Of a DNA stretch of 64,000 nucleotides, positions 46,203-57,688 are shown one piece after another. The stretch covers positions 129,235,518 to 129,299,517 of the forward strand of contig NC_092038.1 of the NCBI RefSeq assembly GCF_003086295.3, given 5' to 3'. Source of the stretch: Arachis hypogaea. Taxonomy: Eukaryota; Streptophyta; Magnoliopsida; Fabales; Fabaceae. The translations under genes were made by a program, and so were the position numbers. The notes beneath the pieces are model-generated. The model searched no databases and was not told the DNA's origin. It worked only from the letters and a program-made list of their open reading frames with translations. Position 1 is the stretch's first letter; every line of letters begins with the position of its first letter.

Positions 46203-47530
46203 ATGTCTAGTAATAGTGGATATTTAGTTGTGTGTATCCCAATTGCCTTATGAAAAATGGTGATAATGGAGTCGTTTTTTAGCGTGAGAATCCCGTGTTG
46301 TTGCGTACACGGCGAGTTGCCTTGTTGTCAGAGTTGAAGAGTTTGATATTGAGTAACGTTGCGGTAGTGGAAAAAAAGTGATCAGATGGGTAGGGTATAG
46401 GCTGCTAGCACTGATAGGAAATGGAGTTTTTCGGTTTCGTTTGTTTTGGTTGCAAGGCGACAAGCATGTGCGGCTGATGTTTGACATCCATGGGAGAATC
46501 ATGGTCGAACAAGTGATGGAATTTTCTGCGGAAGTTGGTGATGTTGGTGGCGGTGAATCATGGTCGAACAAGTGATGAAGCTTTCGTCAGAAGATGACGA
46601 AGAGGAGGAGTTCGTGTCGGAGACTCCAGTGGAGCCATTACGTCGATATCTTCTGCCAGCCATGCACCCAATTCCAACGTTGTCATCGGTGCCTAGTCAC
46701 TATCATACATTGGACATGGATGCGATGCAAGAGGAAAATTCATTTTCCAACACAGGTGAAGACGATTACAACTTAGACGGTGGTCTGGAGTTCAAGGTAG
46801 GTCACAGATTCAAAAGTAGAGATGCAGTATTGCAGGGAGTGAAGAATTACAGCATCCGTAAAAGTGCAGAGTACCGAGTTCTAGAGTCGGATCGATTAAA
46901 GTACCATGTACGTTGCCGACAACACAAAGCAGGATGCCCTTGGAATCTCTGAGTTGCTCTTCGACAAAATCTCGGATATTGGTAAGTTTAACCATCATAT
47001 ATATTCTTAGTTATTACTTTTATGGTTGGTGTACATGTGAAACATGGTTGTTTTACTTGTTTAGTGAGGTTCGTAGGGTGGGAGGCGCGCATACGTGTCT
47101 ATCACCCACCATGTCTCTGGACCACCAACAGTTGGACAGCAGTCTCATTTGCCGTGTCATCCTCCCGTTGATACAATCCAACCCGTGTGAGGATATCTAC
47201 CCTACAGGGTGCAATTAGGCAAAGTTATCACTTCAAATCCTCATACAAAAAGGTGTGGATGACGAAACAAAAGGTAATTGCTCAAATATACGGTGATTGA
47301 AAGGAGTCATACAACAAGGTGTCGAGATTACTACAAGCACTGCAGAATTATTGTCTCGCTATAATATGTGATATCAGTATTATACCGTACTATAATGATC
47401 ATCTTTTAGTACGTGAATGCAGTATGTTTGACAAGATATTCTGGACCTTCCCTATCTGTGCGGAAGCTTTCAAGCACTGCAAGTTGTTCATATTCGTCGA
47501 TGGCACGCATCTGAGACAAGTTTTTAAATT
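46203..47530 (+). pseudogene. MuDR-like transposase N-terminal fragment
   Basis: Reading starts near ATG 46203 (MSSNSGYLVVCIP) but soon hits a stop. A 46560-46952 stretch encodes an acidic region, then FKVGHRFKSRDAV and CRQHKAGCPW, the MuDR N-terminal DNA-binding and zinc-type motif. Later fragments include GGAHTCLSP and FVDGTHLRQVF at about 47490-47522, the start of the DDE catalytic domain. Sequence ends right after this first Asp, so the transposase is truncated and also frameshifted. It cannot be active. Confidence 0.75.
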
Positions 47531-47659
47531 TTTTTCCCAAAATTTTAAAATTAAAATATAGATCAGACAAAGAAACACATATTTTATTTTATTTTTTAAA
47601 CAAAAAAGTGAAAAACATTAAAACAATGATAATAGCGGTAATTTGAATGTGGTAATCAC

Positions 47660-49405
47660 GGATTTTTTTTAAATAAATAAAATAAATATTTTAATTATGA
47701 AAATAGGTAATTTGTAGAATTTTTACCGATTTTCATAATCTTATTTATCTCGTTTACAGTATAACAAAATAAATATAACCATATCTCCTTTACATTGTAA
47801 ACGAGATAAAGCACAAACTTATTTACACATATCACGTTTATACATGTATTATGACACAGACTTTTATGGCTACATTTATTTCGTTTACACTGTAACTAAG
47901 ATAAGGTTAAGTCGCATGTATAAATAAAACTCGTGCCTCCTCACCTACTCTCCATCCCCCTTAACCCCCTATCTCTCTTTGACACATGCTTTCTTGATAT
48001 TTGTGAGTTTCCAGTAGTTATGGCACGCGGACGCACGAGAGCTTGACATCAACCACCTGAACATTAGTTGGCACATTGCAAAAGCAATAGATTTCGAAGT
48101 TATTGTCATTTTTATCGTTTAAATTAATAAGAGTATGTGATTATAGTTAGGGTGCTTTTATAGATTTATTCTTTTAACACATGAGTATGATGGATTATAT
48201 TTAAGTAACATAGAATAGGTTAGTTGGCAAGTTATTAATATTTGGTAGTGTATAATTTATTTATAGTAAAAGTTAATTTACTAATTAATTTGGTTTAATT
48301 TACGTAAACTCCACTCTTTTTCACGTAACACATATACAAACGTAATACATGTAAATGAGTTTGTGTCTTATCTTATTTACAGTATTGTAAACGAGATATG
48401 GCTATACTTATTTCGTTTATACTATAAACAAAATAAGAAAAGTTACGAAAATCGATAACAACTCTACAAATTATTTATTGAGTAAAGTATCGTTTTTGTC
48501 CCCAACGTTTGGGGTAAGTCTCAAAGTTGTCCCTATCGTTTGAATCGTCCTATTTAAGTCCCTAACGTTTCAAAATTAACTCAATGTTGTCTTGCAGTTA
48601 GGAATCCATTAACGAAATTAACAGCGGGATAAAATTGAGACGATTTTGAAACGTTAGGGATTTAAATAAGACGAACACGTTGGGGGCAAAAACGATACAT
48701 CGAAATAAATTTTAATTTTATTATTCGATAATATCAATTTTTTACGGTACATAGTTATTCAGTTATTTTTTAATCACATATAAGTAAATTACACTTAATC
48801 ACATTAATTTTATTCTAAATAAATTTATTTTTTTATAATTTTAGTCTTAAAAATTTTTTACTCATCATAAAATATTTGTAGAATGACTAGTACATAAACT
48901 TGTGGGGAAAAATAATACATATACAATAAAGTAATGTGATTCTAGTCATTTTTATAAACATTTAATGATAAGTAAAAATCTTTAAGAGAAAAATTATAAA
49001 AAAAAATAAATTTATTTAGAATCAAAGTAATATGATTAAGTGTAATTTACTTAAATGTGATTTAAAAATAATTGAATAACTATGTACCGTAAAAGATTGA
49101 TATTAGTGAATGATAAAAATTAAAATTTATTTCTATGTATCGTTTTTGTCCCCAACGTTTTCGTCCTATTTAAGTCCCTAATGTTTCAAAATCGTCTCAA
49201 TGTTGTCCCGCCGTCAATTCTGTTAACATATTCCTAACGGCAGGACAATATTGAGTCAATTTTGAAACGTTTCGGACTTAAATAGGATGATTCAAATGTT
49301 AGGGACAATTTTGAGACTTACTCAAACATTAGGGACAAAAATAATACTTTACTCTTATTTATTTTTATAATTAAAATATTTATTTTATGTATTTAAAAAA
49401 AATCC
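47660..49405. mobile_element. Mutator-type inverted-repeat element, split by a nested MITE
   Basis: The left end, GGATTTTTTTTAAATAAATA (47660), is inverted at the right end (to 49405). The arms 47660-47790 and 48395-48479 plus 49364-49405 pair once the nested insertion 48480-49354 is removed. The original length is about 860 bp, with no coding capacity. Target duplications are not clear. Confidence 0.65.
48480..49354. mobile_element. Long-hairpin MITE with 9-bp target duplication
   Basis: The ends read GAGTAAAGTATCGTTTTTGT and the near-perfect inverse ATACTTTACTC. The two arms pair over several hundred bases, including repeated CCCCAACGTTT / AAACGTTAGGG segments. A perfect 9-bp duplication TTATTTATT flanks it (48471-48479 and 49355-49363), as expected for Mutator-type transposition. 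There is no coding capacity. Confidence 0.88.
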
Positions 49406-49873
49406 TAGTAATAATAACATAGCATAAAAATAAATGAATAACCAAAATAAAGTAAAATAAATAATAATAAAAAGATATAGAATTTTATTTTTTGTTATAT
49501 AGTACAAAGATAATATAATAATATAATAAACTGTAATATTTTGATAAAAAAAAAACATAAAACTTAATATTATCCTTTCCAGGAGTTCTCTATCTTTTTA
49601 TTTTAATTTTGTTAAAAAATATTAATATCATTTAATTTTAAATTTTGACTCTCAAAATAAATGAAAAGATATGATCTTTTATATATTAGATAATTTAAAA
49701 AATTTAGTATAGAGGAAGTTAAAAATATTAAATATGAGAGAGGGAATTTTTTTAATCTATTAAATTTAAGTTATATCAAGTGATGATTAAAAAATGAATT
49801 AAAATTATAAATTTAAAATATTTTTTTTGTTTCTCTATATATAATGTTTCACTTTAAGTAACTATTTTTTATA
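49406..49873. other. AT-rich spacer before element B
   Basis: Very AT-rich with no ORF or repeat structure recognised. The element B target duplication begins at 49874. Confidence 0.45.
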
Positions 49874-49878
49874 AACGG

Positions 49879-50408
49879 TGTTACGATGGGTAACCGGAGA
49901 TTAATGGGTTGGACAAGTTTGGTTGGCCCAATCGTCTGAACGATGAGATGTCCAAGTGGGTTTGTGCTTCGAGACCCCCGTCCAACTTGTGTAAGGGAGA
50001 ATGGGGGGTGGTACCTGCAAAGACACTCTGATGCCAAAGTCAGCAAAGGGGTAAAACAGGTCTAGAGAGTATTGGGCTTCTGAGATACCTGAGAGGTGTC
50101 AGTGTATTTATAGGGGTGAACCCATAACCACCGCTGAAGTAGTTTCGCCTTTTGAGGTGGATAACTGCCCCTTTATCTTAGGGAGGTTGAGATATGGCTC
50201 CTGGAAGTGGGTAGAGAGATTTTAGGGGCAGTTACTCATTTGAATGAGTGATTATCTGCCAGCTAATCTTTGTCCCCGACTTCTTTAGGGTTAGTCGTGG
50301 TAAGAACCGACTTCATAGGGGGGAGGTCGGTATAAGATGAGGCTCAATCTTTTTGGATTGGGCCTTTTGTTGGGACCTGGGCCTTATCATTGGGCCAGGG
50401 TATGAACA
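49879..50408 (-). repeat. 3' LTR of element B (with polypurine tract)
   Basis: 530 bp, TG...CA. On the minus strand it is preceded by CTCGAGTAGGGGGCAC (50409-50424), the likely polypurine tract. Confidence 0.92.
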
Positions 50409-50648
50409 GTGCCCCCTACTCGAGCCCAATTTCTTTTAAGATTTGGGTTCGAGTATTCTACTCGGGGTCATAACCGACTTGTGAGGGAACCGACGTGATT
50501 GTTTGCAACCGACGTGACTTTTGATTTTCACAGTTACGTCTAATCAAACGTCGCGTCCGTTAGGGGTATGTGTAGGTATTAATTACCTTGGTAACGGTGC
50601 ATTCATTAATGTCTGCTTCCATTTTTACCATTATGCCCCTAAAGTGCT

Positions 50649-50920
50649 TATAAGTGCTTCCCCCTTCCTTCGTTGTTTCGTTTCTTCGATTTTTCAAATT
50701 TTTCCTTTCATCTGTTCGTGGAGCACTTTCGTCGAAGGCTTTCATCTTCCTCTACCCCTTTTCCGGTAAAGGTTGGTTCTTTCTTCCCTTCTTTTATTAA
50801 GTACTTTTGCATGCCTTTTATTTTCTTTGGAGAGGGAGAAGGTGACATCGTAGGCTTCTGTTAAATTCCATGCTCCCTTAGGAACTCTCGTTTTTTATTC
50901 TTTTTCTTTTTCCTTTGTAG
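50649..50920 (+). promoter_or_regulatory. TATA-like motif and leader intron of the antisense unit, element B
   Basis: TATAAG at 50649-50654 is followed by a likely leader intron 50766-50920 (GGTAAAGG donor, TCCTTTGTAG acceptor) and the ATG at 50944. The same signals sit in element A (14859-14866 and 14972-15144). This supports a genuine promoter on the strand opposite to gag-pol. Confidence 0.5.
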
Positions 50921-50943
50921 GTTTTCATCGTACCTTAGGAAAA

Positions 50944-51706
50944 ATGTCTTCTGTAGAAGTTCTTGCTCAATGGGTTGATGTTACGGTCTTAGGGGAGGAA
51001 CCCTTGGTTGATGCCGAGTTTATCACCAATCTTCGCACTCATCACCATATTTGTACTTCTGAAGAGGATGAGCCAAAGTATGAATTGGTGGTCCTGGGTC
51101 TAGAAGACCGAGTTTGTTTTGGGAGGGATACTGAGGAAGTCCCTCATTTTTTCTATATGTATGAAAGCATGATTACCCGTTTGGGTGTTTTTCTTCCATT
51201 TTCTGATTTTGAAATAGCTATTTTACGTCACTGCCGAGTTGCTCCTACCCAACTTCACCCCAATTCTTGGGGTTTTCTAAAAATTTACCAGTTTATCAGC
51301 CACGCCATAGATTTTCCGACCTCTTTGAGGATTTTCTTCTATCTTTTCCACATGACCAAGCCCTTCAGTGGGCTAAATAACAAGCAGCAATGGGTGTCTT
51401 TCTGAGCCATACAAGGTCAGAGAATTTTCACCCTTTTTGATGAATCCTTCCATGACTTCAAAAATTATTTTTTCAAAGTTCAAGGTGTAGAGGGTCACCA
51501 CCCATTTTTTTCTGGATGAAAATTCTGTTCCTCGCTTTCCTCTGTACTGGTTGGAGGCCTCCCCCTGTGAGAAATATAGTTTGGACGACTTGGATGAGGT
51601 GGAGGCAGCCATTGTGGGGTTCCTCCGAGAAGTGTGGGGGAGGGCCCCATATCTGGATACCAAAAAATTTCTCCAGGGGTCGCCGACCTTTGTCCAGACA
51701 CAATTA
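50944..51706 (+). pseudogene. Antisense ORF1 of element B, PF04195-like
   Basis: 153 codons are open to a TGA at 51403-51405. Element A has TGG (Trp) there, so the stop is acquired. The intact part includes MYESMITRLGVFLPFSDFE and QLHPNSWGFLK, the signature I associate with PF04195. Downstream, a one-base insertion in a T-run (near 51507-51515) shifts frame. The segment WLEASPCEKYSLDDLDE to FVQTQLG at 51551-51710 is the rest of the protein. Function unknown. Confidence 0.75.
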
Positions 51707-51792
51707 GGTAGCCTTTGTCTTTTCTGCTTTATTTTCGACTTGTTTTCCCGACTTATCTAACTTTTTTGGCTACTAATTTGTTTTTTGCACAG

Positions 51793-52837
51793 ATGGCGAA
51801 GAGGGATTCAAGTGAATCTTACCAGAGGGTCCAGGAGGCCAAAGCGAGGTCCCGTGCCAGGACCGGCAGCGCCAGGGTAGCTAGCTCTCCTCTTTCTCTT
51901 CCTCCCCCTTCTTCCCAAAATTTGGGGACCTCTTCTCTTCCTATTGTTGTTTCCTCCTCGGCCTCTTCTCAGCCGCCCCCCTTCCCCTCGATCTTTTCCT
52001 GAGCCAGACAAGAAGAAGCGCAAGACTTTAGAGTCTTCCTCTTCTTTTGAAGGTGAGGCTAAGGTGGATGCTTCTGCATTTATCCGGAAACACATCTATC
52101 TCCATACCCGTATAGGTATGGATAATGTTTCTGTCCGGAACCACCTCACTATTCTGGCTCAGAAAAATATCAGGGCGGCGGCAGTGTGCACTAAGTTTCT
52201 TGATATTTTTGAGAAGACTCCTCTTAGCTCTCTGGGTTCAACTTCGAGGGTTGAAGAGTTGGAGGAAAGGCTTCTCATGTATCAAAAACATGAGAAGGAG
52301 TTGAAGGAGGAGGTCGCTAAATTGAAGGAGGAGAGGGATGGCCTTCGGGAGAAGGGGAGCAAGTTACAAGCCCAATGCAATATGGAGGAGGGCTTGAGGA
52401 AGAAGGCGCAGGAGAGTTATTCGAGCTTGTTCAAGGACCTCGTGGAGGTGAGGAAGGACTTGTTGAATTCTCGGACTGCTTACGCCGAGTTGGAGGACTC
52501 TATTGCTGAGGGAACCGAGGAGGCTTGGAGGATTTTTAAGGAGCAGGTCGGAGTTCTTGCTCCTGATCTGGATCTCTCTCCTTTGGACCCTGACAAGATT
52601 GTCATTGATGGGGCCATTGTGTCTCCTCCCCGACCTGTGTCTGAGTCTGAGTTGAAGACTCGGGGTCAGAGAATCATAGAGTCTCCTCCCCGACCAGACG
52701 ACGCTCCGAGTTCTTCCAAGGCTCCCGAGACTTCTCTTCCAACTTCTGTGGGTGCTCCTCTCCCTGGTCCTGGTGGCGTTGCGGCTAATCTTCCTGATTC
52801 TGGTGGTGATTCGACTACTCCTGGTGGTGATGCTTAA
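51793..52837 (+). pseudogene. Antisense ORF2 of element B, coiled-coil protein
   Basis: It starts MAKRDSSESYQRV at 51793 with a Ser/Pro-rich segment. A shift in a C-run near 51975-51985 moves it to the frame that stays open to 52837. That frame encodes a basic KKKRK patch, MDNVSVRNHL, a long Glu/Lys/Leu coiled coil, LDLSPLDPDKIVIDGAIVSP and a Pro/Gly-rich tail. The layout matches the broken copy in element A. Apart from the single shift, it is largely intact. Confidence 0.7.
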
Positions 52838-53687
52838 AAATTTGTTGGCTATATGGGGGCCCAGCCTGTGGGTCCCCTCTTTTTAAACTCTCTCTTTTTT
52901 TTATATTGGTGGTGGTAGTTGACATTTTATTTGGCCTTTTAAGGCCGTAAACAAAATATTTTAGAAATACCCTTTTTTGGATAAGGGTTTAAGTTATCTT
53001 TCGTGTGCATGCTTTTCTGTTTTTGATACTTAGAAAATTTCTTCGACCTTTTCTTGAAAAACCTTTTTCTTTGGCCTGTCTGTCATTCTGAGCTTTTTTT
53101 GCTTTGAGGACTTAGGACAGTCTTTTGGCTTTTTTAATAGGTTTTTCGATCTCTTTTTCACTATTCCTTATACTCAACTTTGCGGTTTATTGAGTTTTTA
53201 TGACTTAGGTTATTTTTGCGATGTGTTTTTTCTTCTACTCAGTTTTTCATTTCGATTTATGGGTCGAAGTATTTCCGAGTTTCTCTACTCGGGTTTTCAT
53301 TTCGACTTATGAGTCGGAGTGTTTCCGAGTTTCTTACGATCAACTTTTATAACATCTTTACACCGACTTGTACCTCGTCGTTTTATCCTGACGACAATCT
53401 AGGTCGGTTCATGGGATTTTCACGCTTTATCGAGCTTAAGTCGGCGCGTTTCGTAGAAAAAGAAAATGAATAAACGAGAAGGAATTTTTTGTAAGAGATG
53501 TTTGTAAAAGATCTTTATTTATTTGGAAAGGTACTTTTACTGCTACTAAGGGTTTTTAGCAATTTATTCCCCTTAGGCCCTATTGTGATGCCTCGTTAAA
53601 AACCCTTCTTCAGAAAAAACCCTTTGTTTTTTTTGGGAAAAAATCGTGAAGTGGGGAAAAGAGTACATTAGGGAGTAAGGTTCGCTT
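52838..53687. other. Convergent spacer between antisense ORF2 and pol, element B
   Basis: Homologous to 24609-25429 of element A. Non-coding and T-rich on the plus strand, between converging units. Confidence 0.5.
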
Positions 53688-54630
53688 TTAACTATAGTAC
53701 CTTTTCATGTTGCAAGCATGCCACGACCTTGGTAACTCGGTGCCGTTTAGGTTGGTCACCTTATAATAACCTCTTCCTAAGACTTCTCTAATCTTGTATG
53801 GTCCCTTCCAATTAGCAGCGAGCTTTCCTTCCTCAGACTTGTTGACTCCTATGTCATTTCTAATCAAGACCAAGTCGTCTGTAGCGAAGCTCCTTCGAAT
53901 GACTTTCTGGTTGTATCTGTTCGCCATTCTTTGTTTTAATGCCGTTTCTTTAATATGGGCTTGTTCGCGGACTTCAGGGAGGAGCTCGAGTTCCTCTTTG
54001 TGTCCTTGTATGTTCCCGATTTCATCATGAAAAATCACCCTTGGGCTTTGTTCACTGACTTCCACCGGTATCATGGCTTCTATGCCATAAACAAGTCGGA
54101 AGGGTGTTTCGCCAGTGGCAGATTGTGGCGTCGTTCGATAAGCCCATAACACTTGTGGGAGCTCTTCTGTCCAAGCTCCCTTTCCTTCTTGTAGTCTTTT
54201 CTTCAGCCCTGCCAGTATGACTTTGTTGGCTGCCTCGGCTTGTCCATTGGCTTGTGGATGCTCCACCGAGGTGAACTGGTGTTTGATTTTCATGCTGGCC
54301 ACTAGGCTTTTGAAGGTAGAGTCGGTGAACTGGGTTCCGTTGTTTGTAGTAATGGAATAGGGTATTTCAAACCTTGTGATGATATTTTATAGAGGAACCT
54401 CCGACTTCTTTGGGCTGAGATGGTGGCCAATGGCTCTGCTTCTATCCACTTTGTGAAGTAGTCTATTCCAACGATCAAGTATTTGACTTGTCCTGACACC
54501 TGGGAAAAAGGACCTAACAAATACATTCCCCATTTTGCAAAGGGCCATGGAGAAGTTATGCTGATGAGCTCCTCGGGGGGGGGGGAGCCACGTGGAAATT
54601 TGCACGCATCTGGCATGGTTGTCACTTTTT
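53688..54630 (-). pseudogene. Integrase core and C-terminus of element B
   Basis: The upstream fragment at 54302-54625 carries GIDYFTKWIEAEPL with the first catalytic Asp. After a frameshift, 53688-54302 carries HPQANGQAE with the catalytic Glu, then WAYRTTPQSATGETPF, GPYKIREVLG and the end MKRYYS. These are Ty3/gypsy integrase motifs. The break near 54390 separates the catalytic residues into two frames. Confidence 0.85.
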
Positions 54631-54636
54631 CACAAA

Positions 54637-55584
54637 TTATGTGGCATCTTTCTCCAAGGTTGGCCAGAAGAATCCAGCTCGGATTACTTTTTTGGCTAAT
54701 GACCTGGCTCCGAGATGGTTTCCGCAGATCCCATTATGAACCTCTTCTAGTACTTCCGTGGTCCTTGAGGTCGGTACGCACTTCAACAATGGTGTCGATA
54801 TTCTCCTTTTATAGAGAATATTTTTCACCAGAGTGTAGTATTGTGCTTCCCTCCGGATTTTCTTAGCCTCCTTTTCCTCTTTGGGGAGGATGTCGAATTC
54901 TAGGTATTCGACCAAAGGATTCATCCATCCGAGGTTTAGCCCAGTTACCTCAAGGACATCTCGTTTGTCTTCTTCTTTTACTACAGAGGGTTCTTGGAGA
55001 GTTTCATGGATCAGGCTTCTGTTATTGCCTCCTGGTTTGGTGCTTGCTAACTTGGAGAGGGCATCTGCTCTGATATTGAGATCCCGATTTATATGCTTAA
55101 CTTCGGTTTCCGCGAAGTGCCCTAAGTGTTCTAGAGTTTTTTCCAAGTACCTTCTCATGTTTGGGTCTTTGGCCTGATACTCTCCATTTATCTGGGAGGT
55201 CACCACTTGAGAGTCGCTGTATATCATCACTTTCGTTGCACCGACCTCTTCTGCCAGTTTTAACCCTACAATTAGGGCTTCATACTCTGCTTGATTATTT
55301 AAAGCTGGGAATTCAAATTTGAGGGACGCCTCTATTTGGGTTCCCCTTTCATCGACTAGTATTATGCCCGTGCTGCTTCCTGTCTTGTTTGAGGATCCGT
55401 CTACATAAAGTTCCCATGTAGTTGGTTTTTCCTCTTGATCTCCCGCGTATTCCGCTATGAAGTCGGTGAGGCATTGGGCATTGATTGCTGTCCGAGTTTC
55501 ATACTTTAAGTCGAACTCGGAGAGCTCTATTGCCCATTGAACCATTCTCCCTGCAACATCCATCTTCTGGAGGATTTGCTTCAT
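54637..55584 (-). pseudogene. RNase H and integrase zinc-binding part of element B
   Basis: 315 codons open. RNase H carboxylates are visible in ELYVDGSSN, NNQAEYEAL, YSDSQVV and IRADALSKLA. The C-terminal part (LLKCVPTSRTTEVLEEVHNG...HLGARSLAKK) is the integrase HHCC-type region. It is a fragment of pol: the join to RT upstream and to the integrase core downstream is broken. Confidence 0.85.
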
Positions 55585-55874
55585 GGGTTGGTTCGTTCGG
55601 ACTCTTATGGTATGTGCTTGGAAATAAGGTCGTAGCCTTCGTGAGGCTATTACTAAGGAGTAGGCAAACTTCTCTAGTTTGTGGTACCTTAGTTCAGGCC
55701 CTGTAGAACTTTGCTGATGAAGTAAACTGGACGCTGTCCGACCTCGTCCTCCCTTATCAGGGCTGATGCGACAGCTTTATCTGATATTGACATATATAGG
55801 ACGAGATCTTCCCCGCTTAGAGGTCGGGTCAAGATTGGTGGTTGGCTCAAGAACTTTTTGAACTCTTGGAACGC

Positions 55875-56537
55875 TCATTCGCATTCTGGAGTCCATTCGA
55901 ATTGGTATCCCTTTTTTAATAAAGAAAACAGTGGAAGGGATTTGAGTGCTGATCCTGCCAAGAATCTGGAGAGGGTTGCTAGTCGGCCATTCAATTGTTG
56001 GACCTCTCTTAAGCAAGTCGGGCTCTTCATTTCAAGGATGGCTTTACACTTGTCGGGATTTGCTTCGATCCCTCTCTGTGTTAGCATGAATCCTAGAAAT
56101 TTTCCAGCCTCTACTGCGAAGGTACACTTTGTGGGATTTAACCTCATCCCGTGTAGCCTTATGGTGTCGAAGACTTGTGAGAGGTCTGACAAGAGGTCGA
56201 CTTCTTCCTTGGTTTTTACTAGCATGTCGTCTACGTAGACTTCCATTAAGCTCCCAAGGTGGGGGGCGAACACCTTGCTCATCAGCCTTTGGTATATGGC
56301 CCCTGCATTTTTTAATCCAAATGGCATGACCACGTAGTAGAAATTTGCTCGGGGCGTGATGAACGATGTTTTCTCTTGGTCTGGCTCATACATAGGGATT
56401 TGATTATATCCCGAGTAGGCATCCATGAACAACAAGTATTGATTCCCCGAGCTAGAGTCTACTAGAGTATCAATAATTGGGAGTGGATAAGGGTCCTTGG
56501 GACACGCCTTATTTAAGTCGGTATAGTCGACGCACAT
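55875..56537 (-). pseudogene. Reverse transcriptase of element B
   Basis: 220 codons covering the palm: MCVDYTDLNKACPKDPYPLP, FMDAYSGYNQ, PFGLKNAGA and the catalytic YVDD box (101-104), then KFLGFMLTQRG. Just upstream, TGG has become TAG relative to element A, so the domain is cut off from protease. Catalytic Asp residues are retained. Confidence 0.88.
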
Positions 56538-56692
56538 CCTCTATTGGCCGTTTTGCTTCTTGACTAGCACTACATTTGCTAGCCATGTTGGATAACTTCT
56601 CTGATGAAGCCGGCTTCTAGGAGTGTCTGTACTTGCTCCTCCACCACTAGGGCTCGTTCCGGGCCGAGCTTGCGCCTCTGCTGTTGTACAGG

Positions 56693-57688
56693 TCAGGATC
56701 CTGGATACACCGAGAGCTTGTGGGATATAAGCTCGGGATCTATCCCAGGCATGTTGGAGGCTTTCCAGGCAAAGAGGTCAGAATTGTCTCTTAGGAGCTT
56801 AGTCAACCCTTGCTTCAGGGTTTCCCCTAGGTTGGCTCCTATGTTGGTATTTTTTCCCTCCTCTTTGTCGACCTGTATTTCCTCAGTTTTTCCTCCTGGC
56901 TGCGGTCGCAACTCTTCTTTGGCCCTTGCACCGCCGAGTTCTATGGTGTTGACTTCTTTGCCTTTTTCCCTTGGGTTCAGGCTTTTATTGTAGCACTTTC
57001 TTGCCAATTTCTGGTCCCCACGCACCGTTGCTATTCCCGCTGATGTCGGGAATTTCATGCAAAGATGGGGGGTAGATACTACTGCTCCTAGTCGATTTAG
57101 GATAGCTCTGCCGATTAGGACATTATACACTGACCCCACGTCGATGACTATGAAGTCTACATTCAGAGTTTTGGATTTTTCTCCTTTTCCAAAAGTAGTG
57201 TGGAGGGGCAGGAAACCCAGTGGTTTTATTGGCGTATCACCTAGCCCATACAAAGTGTCGGGGTAGGCTCTCAGCTCCCTTTCGTCGAGCCCTAGTTTAT
57301 CAAACGCAGACTTGAAAAAGATGTTTGCTGAACTTCCTTGGTCCACCAGAGTTCTGTGGAGATGGGTGTTGGCTAGGATCATGGTTATCACCACCGGATC
57401 ATTGTGTCTGGGGATTATTCCTTGCCCATCTTCTTTTGTGAATGAGATGGTAGGAAGGTCGGGCAATTTACTTCCGACCTGGTAGATTCGCCTAAGATGT
57501 CTTTTGCGAGAGGACTTGGTGAGCCCCCCTTCCGCGAATCCACCTGAGATCATGTGTATATGTCTCTCCAAAGTCTGCGGTGGTGGGTCTCTTCTGTCCG
57601 CATCATCTCGCTTTCTCTTTCCATGATTGTCCGACCTCTCCATGAGATATCTATCAAGTCGGCCTTCTCTGGCCAACTTTTCTATCAC
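56693..57688 (-). pseudogene. Aspartic protease region of element B
   Basis: 331 codons. LVDQGSSANIFFKSAFDKLG is the active-site region (DxGSS type) and VLIGRAILNRLGA the second conserved segment. The linker DNSDLFAWKASNMPGIDPE leads to RT. It begins where the gag frame ends (57685), consistent with a gag-pol frame break at the zinc knuckle. Confidence 0.82.
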
